In this document: one piece after another, positions 13,139 to 21,476 of the stretch | Layout of the letters: the number at the start of each line of letters is the position of its first letter | How positions within the stretch are numbered: position 1 is the first letter of the stretch | DNA from: a virus | Length of the DNA stretch: 27,547 nucleotides | Reading direction: 5' to 3' (one strand) | IMG/VR virus record: IMGVR_UViG_3300024518_004362 | Span: 1-27,547 of that record | The notes under the pieces: model-generated | Database searches by the model: none | What the model saw: the letters and a program-made list of their open reading frames with translations, nothing else | Told to the model about the DNA's origin: nothing | Position numbers and translations under genes: made by a program

Positions 13139-14856
13139 TTGATTTAGGAATACATAGCCCGTTTGAATATGTCGAACAGAGAAAAGATGTTGATGGAAGT
13201 TTAGTTTATAAATTGGAGTCCATAAGCATAAAATTAACCGCACTTGCTACCGAGGTTTTGCTTATAAATGTAGACTCGGGAACGCAAAACGTAATGACCT
13301 TAAATAATTATACTCATACCATTGGGGATGATACGGTGAAATCTTGTTTAGTTACGGGAGTAATTCCTGCCACGGGTTCTTATTATTTGAAAATATCGGG
13401 AACTTCTAAGGGGGCAACAAGTGTGGTTTATTCAGATGGGATAATCCAAAAAAGCACCTGCAATTTAGAGATACAAAGTGCCAATAGTTGTTCAGATCAA
13501 TATTACGATTGGGACAGTAATTCGGCTACTTCAATTATTAAAGTAGCCCAATATTCAGATTTGGAAACATCTTACAAAGATGAAAAAACAACGGTCTATG
13601 GATCGAACGGTGCAAAAGACATAATACAACGACAAATAAAACGGATGGGGTTTGAATTTGTGGCTCCCACTGGATGGATTAATCAACTTAATGGAATAAA
13701 GGCAAATGATACAAATGCCATTAAAGATTTTAATGGTAATGTCATTTTAATAAAAAATATTGAAATCGAATTTGAGAAAATAGGAAATGGGAAATATTCT
13801 AAATTTATATTTACATACGAATATGATGATTACACTGAAGGAAGTACATGTTGTGAAATATTCAATATCGATACTTTAGCAAGCCCCGACTATGTAGGAG
13901 GTGGAACTTGTGGTTTGTTTGCAGTAACCATAGGAGAAGCCGCAGGGATTTTAACACCCACCCCAACAGATGCTCCCGTTGGAACCGTAACATATCGATG
14001 GTTTAAGAATGGAGCATTTATATCAAGTGCAGGAACTTTGGCAATTACGGATAGTGGTAATTATAAGGTAGAAGCAAAGGTTGATCAATGCGTGGTTAAT
14101 TCTACTTATTATTCTCCCGATGAATGTGCTTTATTTCTACTTCAAACAACGTTGGTTAATAATACGATTGATGCTGCGGTTTCTAATATTCCCGATGGTG
14201 AAAGTGTTACATATTCAGTAAAGAAAGATGGAACGGAAGTATCAACGACATTACCATACGTGGCTACGATCTCGGGAACATATTTTGTGGTAGCAACGGC
14301 AGGGAATTGTAATCAAACAAAAGGACAATATATTAACATTGTTGTACCAACCGCAGATTTCACAATTTCAATTACTCAAGCCGATGGAATATTAACAGCC
14401 GTAACAGATGCGGTCAGTCCAGTTTATCAATGGGAATTGGAGGTGTTTAATGCAGCGACGGGAACGACCTCGAGGTCAATAATAGGAACGGATGCTACTC
14501 AAGTACTATCGGGTTCGGGAATTTATCATTTGACAATAACTTCGGGTTTAGAATCCAAGATTGATCAATATTTATTCCAAACGGGATTGAATGTAAATGT
14601 TACAAATATAACCGACATATCAAATGCTAGTGGCTCAATTCAAACGATAACGGGAGTAACTGGGAATTCATTCGCTTTAGATTACGATTCTAGTAGATGG
14701 ATATTATTTAGAAATGGAATACAAATGACTTTTAAAGAGGGAATTGCCGCAGGTTCTTTAGATGTGAATGATTATGATGTGGTTGCAGGAAATTTAATAA
14801 CGAGCTCGGTTTTTCCATTAGTGGTTGCAGATATAATCGAAATCAAACCAGTATAA
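13135..14856 (+). CDS. tail structural protein with Ig-like repeats, 573 aa
   Basis: A 573-residue protein whose middle holds Ig-like domains, for example VGTVTYRWFKNGAFISSAGT and ITDSGNYKVEAKVDQC (residues about 280-325), the W-x-K-N-G and D-S-G-x-Y pattern of bacterial Ig-like folds. A second related stretch (SVTYSVKKDGTEVSTT, SGTYFVVATAGNC) and a third (VSPVYQWELEV, SGIYHLTITSG) follow, so there are about three repeats. Phage Ig-like domains commonly decorate tails or heads and bind surface sugars. The gene overlaps its upstream neighbour by 4 bases. It ends in the first copy of a four-copy 8-base repeat. Confidence 0.72.
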   Translation: MIDLGIHSPFEYVEQRKDVDGSLVYKLESISIKLTALATEVLLINVDSGTQNVMTLNNYTHTIGDDTVKSCLVTGVIPATGSYYLKISGTSKGATSVVYSDGIIQKSTCNLEIQSANSCSDQYYDWDSNSATSIIKVAQYSDLETSYKDEKTTVYGSNGAKDIIQRQIKRMGFEFVAPTGWINQLNGIKANDTNAIKDFNGNVILIKNIEIEFEKIGNGKYSKFIFTYEYDDYTEGSTCCEIFNIDTLASPDYVGGGTCGLFAVTIGEAAGILTPTPTDAPVGTVTYRWFKNGAFISSAGTLAITDSGNYKVEAKVDQCVVNSTYYSPDECALFLLQTTLVNNTIDAAVSNIPDGESVTYSVKKDGTEVSTTLPYVATISGTYFVVATAGNCNQTKGQYINIVVPTADFTISITQADGILTAVTDAVSPVYQWELEVFNAATGTTSRSIIGTDATQVLSGSGIYHLTITSGLESKIDQYLFQTGLNVNVTNITDISNASGSIQTITGVTGNSFALDYDSSRWILFRNGIQMTFKEGIAAGSLDVNDYDVVAGNLITSSVFPLVVADIIEIKPV

Positions 14857-14887
14857 CAAGTAAACAAGTAAACAAGTAAACAAGTAA
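14856..14887 (+). repeat. four copies of ACAAGTAA
   Basis: The 8-base unit ACAAGTAA is repeated four times exactly, beginning on the last base of the upstream stop codon and ending 4 bases before the fibre gene start at 14892. It forms the leader of the next gene. Unit length is not a multiple of three. Confidence 0.9.
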
Positions 14888-14891
14888 AAAT

Positions 14892-17042
14892 ATGAATATG
14901 AAAAGAATAATACCAATATTGATTTTAAGCATGGTAGCGACCTTTAATTCCTTTGGGCAAGTACTTAATCAAGTGAAACGATCAGAGGTGGTAAACGCTA
15001 TGCCAGTAGCTACAGAGCAAACAATTATAGGGTCAGATACAACCTACATGCAGAAGTATAGTTTTTTAGAAATTAGAAATGATAGTTTTTGTATCGTTAA
15101 TGGGGATTGTTTATTATCAATACCACAGCTAGATACAACATACATTTACAACGCTATAGATGCTAATTGTGTAGGGTTGGTTTATGACAAAGGAAGTCCA
15201 ATTGGTATTGGTAGTGAATGTGACACTATATTTTTAGATAAAAAAGAATATGGAGGTTTGTCGAATGTTTATAATATTGGTAATTTTGAATATGATGGAG
15301 ATACTATTTTATCTTCTGTTTTTATTGAATTAGGGGAAGGATTAGTATTTTTATTGGGTGACGGCAAAGAGTCATCCCCATTTGAGTTCGCGTTGGATTT
15401 AACATTAAATGATTCAGAAACAATAGATTTCACCCAACAACAAACAGCAATATTCACAGCAGAGGTAGATACCTCTATAATTGCAACACAAAATTATGTA
15501 GGCAGTAATGGCGACAATCTAGGAGACCACATAGCCACCGAAAACATTCAAATGAATGATAACTACCTAAGTAATGATGGTGGAGACGAAGGGATAAGAA
15601 TCAATGATAGCGGGAATGTAGGAATAAATACAACAAACCCAACAGCTAGGTTTTTTGTTAATGGAGAGATGGATACGGACTTCCCAGAAGACTCAGGACT
15701 CAGGAATGTATCTTGGGGGGATGGCAATTTGACAGCACAAACAACAGGTACAGAGGTCTTCGCATTTGGTAGTAACAATGGTTATACAGGGGTTAATAAC
15801 TTAAGGTCGTTTCTAGTAGGTACGGAAAATTTGCCAGTGGCTAGCCAATTCTCATATAGTTTTGCCGTGGGCTGGAAAAACAATAAATTCAATACATCTG
15901 GAAGTTTTTATAATTTCTTTTTGGGGCTACAAAATGCCGAGGATGCACAAGGTTTGGAATATTCTTTCTTTTCTGGAGCACTAAATGCACAACAAGCAAC
16001 GGCTGCAAGTTATACCACACTACTAGGAAGGGGACATTTTCAAAATACAGTGAATAATATTCCTTATAATTTCGCATCCGGAAGGGAGCATTTTATCAAC
16101 GCTACCGATGTTGATTATTCCTTTGTGACAGGATTTAGAAATGGGTACGGTGGCTCAGGGGCTAACTTAGATTATGCCGCAATAATTGGCTATCAAAACC
16201 TATACAATGCAAGTTCTACCGTTTCGTCGGTGACCTCAATAGGGTACCAGAACCTATACGCGTCTACAGGCAACTTAAATTATAATATTTCAATAGGTAG
16301 AGAAAATGGAAAGCTAACAACAACAGCGTTAAACAATTCTATATATCTAGGATATAGACAAGGGTACTCTATAGGAGTAGATGAGGCTGCACCGTACCGA
16401 CTAGCTATTGGAATGTATCAAAATAACCCTTTGATTTACGGAGAGTTTGACAATGCAATAGTGAAAATAAACGGAGACTTTGAAGGCACTGGGAAGGTGA
16501 CAGTAGGTGATAATGTAGAGGGGAACGCTGTTAATATAGCTGGCTATGATAGTGAGAACGATTTAACACGGGTTTCAATAGGAACGGGCTTAAGTTTAAC
16601 GACTGGCACATTGAATGCAACGGCTACCACAAGTGCCGCAAGAGTTCAAACGTTCAATTACACCTTATCAAGTGCCGATATACTATATGATAACCTATCA
16701 TTCTTAGCATTGACATGGGAGACTGGGGATGTAGATGCAGACGTATCACTTAATCGTATAACGGCAGACGTTACAGGGTACTATAGAGTAACTTTAAATG
16801 GTCAGGTATTTAACAATGCAGGAACACAGAATAGCGTTTATGTGAGACTAAAAAAGAACGCAACTAGTATGGCGGAATATGAGGCTCTTGTATCAATGGG
16901 AGTAGATGAATATTACCCAATTAATTTTACGGATGTTATATTATTGACGGCTGGGCAGTACATAACTTTAGAGGCGAGAAGGGGAGTATCTACGAAGTCA
17001 GTTTATATCGACGAGATGTATTTAACTATGGAAAAAATATAA
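14892..17042 (+). CDS. tail fibre/adhesin-like protein with signal peptide and C1q-like end
   Basis: A 716-residue protein. Residues 1-22 (MNMKRIIPILILSMVATFNS then FGQ) form a clear signal peptide with a likely cut after SFG, typical of Bacteroidetes secreted proteins. Residues about 286-505 are about nine repeats of 16-25 residues with a Y-x-x-x-x-G...N core (for example YSFAVGWKNN, YSFFSGALNA, YNFASGREHF, YAAIIGYQNL), like YadA-type head repeats. Residues about 583-716 form a C1q/TNF-like jelly roll (AARVQTFNYTLSS, VTGYYRVTLNGQ, FTDVILLTAGQYITLEARRG), common in phage receptor-binding tips and secreted adhesins. A phage fibre should not need a signal peptide, so it may be exported to the host surface or reused from a host adhesin. 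The preceding four-copy repeat may tune its translation. Confidence 0.72.
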   Translation: MNMKRIIPILILSMVATFNSFGQVLNQVKRSEVVNAMPVATEQTIIGSDTTYMQKYSFLEIRNDSFCIVNGDCLLSIPQLDTTYIYNAIDANCVGLVYDKGSPIGIGSECDTIFLDKKEYGGLSNVYNIGNFEYDGDTILSSVFIELGEGLVFLLGDGKESSPFEFALDLTLNDSETIDFTQQQTAIFTAEVDTSIIATQNYVGSNGDNLGDHIATENIQMNDNYLSNDGGDEGIRINDSGNVGINTTNPTARFFVNGEMDTDFPEDSGLRNVSWGDGNLTAQTTGTEVFAFGSNNGYTGVNNLRSFLVGTENLPVASQFSYSFAVGWKNNKFNTSGSFYNFFLGLQNAEDAQGLEYSFFSGALNAQQATAASYTTLLGRGHFQNTVNNIPYNFASGREHFINATDVDYSFVTGFRNGYGGSGANLDYAAIIGYQNLYNASSTVSSVTSIGYQNLYASTGNLNYNISIGRENGKLTTTALNNSIYLGYRQGYSIGVDEAAPYRLAIGMYQNNPLIYGEFDNAIVKINGDFEGTGKVTVGDNVEGNAVNIAGYDSENDLTRVSIGTGLSLTTGTLNATATTSAARVQTFNYTLSSADILYDNLSFLALTWETGDVDADVSLNRITADVTGYYRVTLNGQVFNNAGTQNSVYVRLKKNATSMAEYEALVSMGVDEYYPINFTDVILLTAGQYITLEARRGVSTKSVYIDEMYLTMEKI

Positions 17043-17054
17043 TGATATTAAATA

Positions 17055-17091
17055 CAATATAAATAGACATAAATAATACTAACCTATTTTG
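17055..17091 (+). promoter_or_regulatory. degenerate copy of the recurring promoter-like element
   Basis: AATATAAATAGACAT (17056-17070) is loosely like the ATAATAAATACCAACATT element at 8629 and 19552. It is followed by ACCTATTTTG (17082-17091), and its last G falls 21 bases after the element. This is close to the TAnnTTTG consensus and to ACCTATTTTTG before the gene at 19639. Confidence 0.4.
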
Positions 17092-17111
17092 TGAAAAATT
17101 AAAGATAAAAG

Positions 17112-17456
17112 ATGGCAGCAACGAAGTATAACTTTCCAAATCACATCAAGGGCGACACATTCCTTGCTCAATCTTTTATTTTTAAAAAAAATGCGGTAGC
17201 AATTGATCTAACGGGCGGTTCATTTAGAATGATGATTAAAAAGCACAAAAGAGATACTATTGCCGCAGTTTCACTAACCGATGGTTCGGGCATTACTGTT
17301 ACGGATGCAGTCAATGGAGTTTGGGAAATCGATGATCAAGTAATAGATATTGATGAAGGTAAATATTACTATGATGTAGAATATACCTACCCATCGGGGA
17401 TCATAGCAACCTATTTAAGTGGATTTATTGAAATCATTCAAGACATAACAAATTAA
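17112..17456 (+). CDS. BppU-like baseplate upper protein N-terminal domain, 114 aa
   Basis: A 114-residue protein that fits the N-terminal domain of lactococcal-type BppU/tail-attached proteins: FPNHIKGDTFLAQSFIFKKN, followed by AVAIDLTGGSFRMMIKKHK and a strand-rich remainder (VNGVWEIDDQVIDIDEGKY, YYDVEYTYPSG). The pattern G-D-T, then D-L-T-G, then D-x-G-x-Y-Y is typical. Such domains attach receptor-binding spikes to the baseplate; it lies just before the large spike-like gene at 17459, which fits. Start ATG 17112 follows an A-rich leader after the promoter-like element. Confidence 0.68.
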   Translation: MAATKYNFPNHIKGDTFLAQSFIFKKNAVAIDLTGGSFRMMIKKHKRDTIAAVSLTDGSGITVTDAVNGVWEIDDQVIDIDEGKYYYDVEYTYPSGIIATYLSGFIEIIQDITN

Positions 17457-17458
17457 AT

Positions 17459-18754
17459 ATGGCTGATACAATTTTAGTAGAGGTAACGGAATCGAATGAA
17501 GTCATTACGATAGAGATAGCCAGTGAAGATTTAGGTTTATATGCATTGAAAACAGAGGCAATACTGAATGAAAGGGTTTTTGTTACTCAAGCAAACCATG
17601 CCAAAACGTTAGGTGGAACAATAGATTCAAATAAGGAATACTTTTTAGATGGAATTATAGACATGGGAAGTACATCCATTGAAATACCTAGCGGTGGCAT
17701 TTACATCAAAGGCTATAACTTTGACATATCGGGGCTAGTTTCATCGGCAAATAATTATACATTATTCACTTCAGAAATTGGAGGTTCGGGCAATGTATTA
17801 TTTTCGGATTTTCATGTTGATATATCGGGTACCAATTCAAAGGTTTATGACATTGTTGGAGATTCGGGATTTGAAGCAATAGAAGTAAATAGACTAAATT
17901 TTAACAATTGTACATCTCTAGGAGAAATCAACACATATAGACAAGGTTTAGAAACTGGAACTGGACGGTTTGGCGGCACACCTAATTTGATATTGTCAGG
18001 AACGTGGTTAGGCGGTTACTTTATTGATACTTCTATTGTTAGAAGTTTAGTAGATGGCTCATATGCATTATTTGAGGAAGGTACTAGTTTTTTAATGTCA
18101 TCAAGATTTAGAACTAATATGAATGTTGATCTAAATTCAACAATTTCATTACTTGATTTTGTGGCGGCTAATTTTGTAAATCCTAATACATTACAATTAA
18201 CTGAATGTATCGTAACAAGGAACGGAATCGCAGATGCCTCAGATGCTACTTTAGTCCCTAATATAACACAAAAGGAATTACCCTCTAAGTGGGAAAAAAA
18301 TGTTGGATTGCCCAATACTTTTGTAGGTGGGTTATCATCATTAGGAGCAGAAATAGAAACGACAATAAATACCCAAAACGTTTATGAAAACATGCTAGGT
18401 ACTTTTGTCTTTTCTGATTTGCAGCATTTTGACAATCCTAGTCTTTCCCAAATTAGACATTTGGGAGATAACCCAATTGAGTTTACCGTTAATTTTAATT
18501 TTGTATTGGAAGGTACAAAAAATGAGGAATACGAAATAGCCCTTGTAAAAAATGATGGTTCAGATACCGTGATTTATGAATTGGTAAGAGTAATTAATTC
18601 GTTGCAGGGGAATAGAGATATTGCCTATTTTTCTGGACGGGCAAATGTAACGCTTAATCAGGATGAATATTTATTTTGGAAAGTAAGAAATACAACAGGC
18701 TCACAAAATTGCACATTAGAATTGGATAGCAATTGGGAGGTTACGAAAAGATAG
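17459..18754 (+). CDS. tail spike-like protein, beta-helix plus jelly-roll end
   Basis: A 431-residue protein. The first 20 residues (ADTILVEVTESNEVITIEIA) look like an attachment part. Residues about 40-260 have many short strand and turn repeats with G and N (SIEIPSGGIYIKGYNFDISG, GSGNVLFSDFHVDISG, EVNRLNFNNCTSLGEINTYR) of a right-handed beta-helix. Residues about 300-431 (NPIEFTVNFNFVLEGTKNEE, FSGRANVTLNQDEYLFWKVR) form a TNF/C1q-like jelly roll for receptor binding. It starts two bases after the BppU-like gene. No depolymerase catalytic residues can be named. It is probably the host-range spike. Confidence 0.68.
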   Translation: MADTILVEVTESNEVITIEIASEDLGLYALKTEAILNERVFVTQANHAKTLGGTIDSNKEYFLDGIIDMGSTSIEIPSGGIYIKGYNFDISGLVSSANNYTLFTSEIGGSGNVLFSDFHVDISGTNSKVYDIVGDSGFEAIEVNRLNFNNCTSLGEINTYRQGLETGTGRFGGTPNLILSGTWLGGYFIDTSIVRSLVDGSYALFEEGTSFLMSSRFRTNMNVDLNSTISLLDFVAANFVNPNTLQLTECIVTRNGIADASDATLVPNITQKELPSKWEKNVGLPNTFVGGLSSLGAEIETTINTQNVYENMLGTFVFSDLQHFDNPSLSQIRHLGDNPIEFTVNFNFVLEGTKNEEYEIALVKNDGSDTVIYELVRVINSLQGNRDIAYFSGRANVTLNQDEYLFWKVRNTTGSQNCTLELDSNWEVTKR

Positions 18755-18819
18755 ATGGGCTAATAAGATGTTTTTTAGTAAAACACCCTTTATTTATTAA
18801 AAATATCTCAAAAGAATTA

Positions 18820-19134
18820 ATGAACATGGAGGAATTAGGATTGCCCATTTGGGTTTTGGCGGCAGCTTTCTTGTTGAATGCCTTTAAAGGGTATTTGCCA
18901 TCAATTGTTGCAATGAAAAATGATAAATTAGGAATTGCGGCATGTAATAATAAATGTGATGAATTGGCGAAACAATTAGAGGAGTTAAAAACGGAATGCA
19001 TTTTAGTAAATGAGAAGTACCACGAAGTAAATAGCAAATATTATATGTTGCTAGGTTCAATGTCGGTAATCAAAACAAAATTAAAAGAAATTGGATTTGA
19101 TGATGTTACAAATATAATTGGAAATAATGAATAA
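18820..19134 (+). CDS. single-span membrane and coiled-coil protein, spanin-like topology
   Basis: I start at ATG 18820 (an earlier in-frame TTG at 18733 lies inside the spike gene). The 105-residue protein has an N-terminal membrane helix (residues about 7-28, GLPIWVLAAAFLLNAFKGYL) followed by a long coiled coil (KCDELAKQLEELKTECILVN and onward, with heptads). This N-in, coiled-coil layout fits an inner-membrane spanin (Rz-like), although phage holins and small tail proteins can look alike. The stop overlaps the next start (ATGAATAA). It would act late, at lysis. Confidence 0.55.
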   Translation: MNMEELGLPIWVLAAAFLLNAFKGYLPSIVAMKNDKLGIAACNNKCDELAKQLEELKTECILVNEKYHEVNSKYYMLLGSMSVIKTKLKEIGFDDVTNIIGNNE

Positions 19135-19546
19135 TGAAACGGATGTTTTGGTATGGGCACATAGACAAGTTGTTTTAATAGCAAAGAAGTTTTCCGCTAG
19201 GGGAGATAACGCTATTTATTTCAATGACTTTCAGCACATGGAAGTCGGAAAGGGTTATGCCATTCCCGAGCCTAAAAGTTCAACAGGTGGGGGGATTATG
19301 ACATTGATACAAAGAACAAAAAAAGAAATGGTTATTGATTACCAATTTGCTAAAGGATCGATTTTAGAAATTCATCATCATCCCGACTTTATCGAAAATT
19401 TTGAAATTCATAGCGGTTCTATGATCGATGAAGTCCATAATGTAATAAGATCAAAGGGAGATAGATTTGAAATACTTCCTTTTGTTCCCCATCAATGGAG
19501 GTGCTTAGAAGATTCAAAAATGGTGATTAGATGTTCAAGGATTTAG
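19127..19546 (+). CDS. cupin-fold protein
   Basis: This 139-residue protein has both cupin motifs. Motif 1 is GSILEIHHHPDFIENFEIHSG: G77, H83, H85, E90 and G97 exactly fit G(X)5HXH(X)4E(X)6G. Motif 2 lies at 111-122, GDRFEILPFVPH, with G111, P118 and H122. So a metal-binding (Fe, Mn or Zn) beta-barrel is predicted, with ligands H83, H85, E90 and H122. Cupins bind sugars or catalyse dioxygenase or isomerase reactions; the substrate cannot be told. The start at ATG 19127 overlaps the preceding stop. A cupin next to lysis and tail genes is unusual; it might modify surface sugars or small molecules in the host. The repeated promoter element begins 6 bases after its stop. Confidence 0.8.
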   Translation: MNNETDVLVWAHRQVVLIAKKFSARGDNAIYFNDFQHMEVGKGYAIPEPKSSTGGGIMTLIQRTKKEMVIDYQFAKGSILEIHHHPDFIENFEIHSGSMIDEVHNVIRSKGDRFEILPFVPHQWRCLEDSKMVIRCSRI

Positions 19547-19551
19547 ATTTT

Positions 19552-19594
19552 AACTATAATAAATACCAACATTAATTAAGCCGACCTATTTTTG
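19552..19594 (+). promoter_or_regulatory. recurring promoter-like element before tail tube gene
   Basis: The 22-base element at 19552-19573 is the same as at 8629-8650. It is followed by TATTTTTG (19587-19594), a perfect TAnnTTTG box. The -33 TTG is missing. This likely starts transcription of the tube, scaffold and capsid genes. Confidence 0.55.
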
Positions 19595-19638
19595 GGTTCA
19601 AAGGATAAGAAAATTTACATAAAAAAAATAAAAAGACT

Positions 19639-20262
19639 ATGGGATTTAACGATGAATATTCACCAACTTGCGCCACGGATTGCGATGATCAATTATTAGC
19701 ACCGGTTGGAAATACCCATTGCCCAACAGATGCAACGGTAGAACTGGCACAAATAAATGTCTTACATTTTGATGAAAAGGACACTTCAACCCCTGGCAGT
19801 CCAAAGAATCCAATTCTTACATATACGGCAGGAGGAGATAATTCTACAGTGATCACAACATGGAGGGGCACCCATGATAATACCACAGCATCGAAGATAA
19901 GAACCTATGTAGGAACGGGAGAAAAACCCGAACCAAACGAAACGGAAGTCGAATTGCATAAGGGTATCAAATATACAATAGGCTCAAGGCATGTTTTGGT
20001 ATATACAATTAACGTTATCGATGCAGCCACTTATACAGCCCTTAGAACCATGCAAGGGTGTAAAGGACAGTACCACATATGGTATGCCACTGACACCTAT
20101 TTATATGGTGCTGACAAGGGTATTCTCGTTGATGTAGAGAAGGTTGTTTTTCCAAAGTCGGGAGGTAGGACTGATATATCTAAGTGCATCGTTACATTGG
20201 CATGGAACGCAAAAACTGACCCGATTAGAGACGTATTACCTTACGATGTAGTAACGGCATAA
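19639..20262 (+). CDS. probable major tail (tube) protein
   Basis: A 207-residue protein of mixed strand and loop character (VELAQINVLHFDEK, PILTYTAGGDNSTVITTWRG, RTDISKCIVTLAWNAKTDPI). Length, Thr/Gly/Asp-rich composition, strand-rich pattern and its own strong promoter-like element all fit a highly made tube protein. It opens with several Cys (CATDC, THCP) and a short GFNDEY start. The family is not certain: it could be another tail or head decoration protein. ATG 19639 follows an A-rich leader. Confidence 0.55.
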   Translation: MGFNDEYSPTCATDCDDQLLAPVGNTHCPTDATVELAQINVLHFDEKDTSTPGSPKNPILTYTAGGDNSTVITTWRGTHDNTTASKIRTYVGTGEKPEPNETEVELHKGIKYTIGSRHVLVYTINVIDAATYTALRTMQGCKGQYHIWYATDTYLYGADKGILVDVEKVVFPKSGGRTDISKCIVTLAWNAKTDPIRDVLPYDVVTA

Positions 20263-20301
20263 TTCAAACATAATTCAAACATAATAAAACATAAAACACA
20301 T
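20258..20301 (+). repeat. A-rich short repeat with CAT every 9-11 bases
   Basis: CATAATTCAAA occurs twice in a row (20258-20268, 20269-20279), then CATAATAAAA and CATAAAACA follow, so CAT recurs at 20258, 20269, 20280, 20290 and 20299. It starts at the tail gene stop and runs into the next ATG. Confidence 0.7.
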
Positions 20302-20434
20302 GGAGCATTACATTCATATAAAAACAAAGAAAACCGTTAGTTTAACCAAATTAGGATTTAGTAGATTGTCTCCTAAGAATCAAAAACTTTTGAAGCCAAA
20401 AAGACAGCCAAAAAAGCCAAATGTTTTGAAGTAG
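20300..20434 (+). CDS. tiny basic protein, 44 aa
   Basis: ATG 20300 opens 44 codons to TAG 20432-20434. The protein is strongly basic (HIKTKKTVSLTKLGFSRLSP, then a Lys/Pro-rich end with PKRQPKKPNVLK). A basic tail might bind DNA or the capsid interior. It lies between the tail and the scaffold genes with a clean A-rich leader. Function unknown. Confidence 0.45.
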   Translation: MEHYIHIKTKKTVSLTKLGFSRLSPKNQKLLKPKRQPKKPNVLK

Positions 20435-20472
20435 AAGCAGTGGGAAATTGAAAAATTTAAAATAGAAAATAA

Positions 20473-20625
20473 ATGAAGGTTAAGAATTTAAAATTGGGTA
20501 CTGAAATGACAATGACCAAAATAGAATTTGATCAATGTAGAGAAAACGGTGTTGCCTTAATCAACCTTGATAAAAAAGAAATAAAAAAGCCATCAATATT
20601 GCAATCAAAGATGGATAAAGAATAA
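20473..20625 (+). CDS. tiny protein, 50 aa
   Basis: ATG 20473 opens 50 codons to TAA 20623-20625. The protein is MKVKNLKLGTEMTMTKIEFD followed by a short strand and a Lys-rich end. It lies 15 bases before the scaffold gene and is in the same orientation, with a clear A-rich leader. A small head-assembly helper is possible; no family is recognised. Confidence 0.45.
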   Translation: MKVKNLKLGTEMTMTKIEFDQCRENGVALINLDKKEIKKPSILQSKMDKE

Positions 20626-20640
20626 ACAAATTTTAAGCAG

Positions 20641-21426
20641 ATGAAATTGGAGTTATTAGCGGATATTCTCGAAACAACCGCCACGGAGTTAGCAAGTACT
20701 TTAAAACTTGAAGATGGGACGGAAGAAGTTTCGCCCGAAATCGCAGAACTAGAAATATATGAGCAATTAAGCGCCGCAAAGTTGAAAGCCAAGAGGACCT
20801 ATGTAAAAGAGGGCGAAGGGAAAGCGGAAAGATTATTCAAACAAAGTGCCGAAACTAAGTTTAGAGAGCTTGGAATTGAAGGTGAGAAATATGATGATTT
20901 TTTTGGCAACCTATCTACCGCTTTAGAAGCAAAACCAAATGGTGATGATAAGGAAACGATGCGAATTAATGCCGCATTAAAACAAGAATTGGAAGCATTG
21001 AAAACTTCGGTATCTGCTAGGGATGCCAAAGAGATTGAAGCAACGAAAGCAACCAAGACTAGAAATTTGGTTTTGAGTAGTATTTCTACGGTCATGGATG
21101 GATTTACATTTCCTTCTTTACGATCAAAGGAAATAGCCATTGATAATTTCATAAGTGAAAACAAATTTACCATTGATGGTACAGATGTTTACCTTGAGAA
21201 AAACGGCTCTCCAATTTCTAAGTTTAACAATGAAGCAAAGGAGCATTTTTCATTATTCGGAACAGTAAAAGAAGGCGAAAGAAAACCTAAAGTTCCCAAA
21301 GTGGGAACACCCGAATATAATGGAGATTTGAGCGAATTAAATAAACAATTTATTAATGCGCCTACCCTTGAAGCGAGAACAGCAATCAAGGCTAAAATCC
21401 AAGCCCACTTAGATTCTAAAAAGTAA
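20641..21426 (+). CDS. capsid scaffold protein
   Basis: A 261-residue, mostly helical, highly charged protein immediately before the capsid gene, as in many tailed phages. Residues 30-110 are Glu/Lys/Ala-rich helices (EIYEQLSAAKLKAKRTYVKE, KAERLFKQSAETKFRELGIE) and residues 100-135 form a coiled-coil-like stretch (NAALKQELEALKTSVSARDA). The C-terminus (EARTAIKAKIQAHLDSKK) is basic and helical, as in scaffolds that bind capsid subunits through a basic C-terminal helix. It guides shell assembly and is expelled or cut. No protease gene is seen beside it. Confidence 0.78.
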   Translation: MKLELLADILETTATELASTLKLEDGTEEVSPEIAELEIYEQLSAAKLKAKRTYVKEGEGKAERLFKQSAETKFRELGIEGEKYDDFFGNLSTALEAKPNGDDKETMRINAALKQELEALKTSVSARDAKEIEATKATKTRNLVLSSISTVMDGFTFPSLRSKEIAIDNFISENKFTIDGTDVYLEKNGSPISKFNNEAKEHFSLFGTVKEGERKPKVPKVGTPEYNGDLSELNKQFINAPTLEARTAIKAKIQAHLDSKK

Positions 21427-21476
21427 GCGATTTAGAGTATTAAATTATTTAAAAATCAGAAAAAAAATAGAGAATT

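Noticed and set aside
14856-14887. Possible CRISPR-like or iteron repeat
   Set aside because: The units are 8 bases with no spacers and lie between two tail genes; simple tandem slippage explains them.
18733-18819. TTG start at 18733 for the spanin-like protein
   Set aside because: It lies inside the end of the spike gene and adds an unlikely stretch before the membrane helix; ATG 18820 is better.
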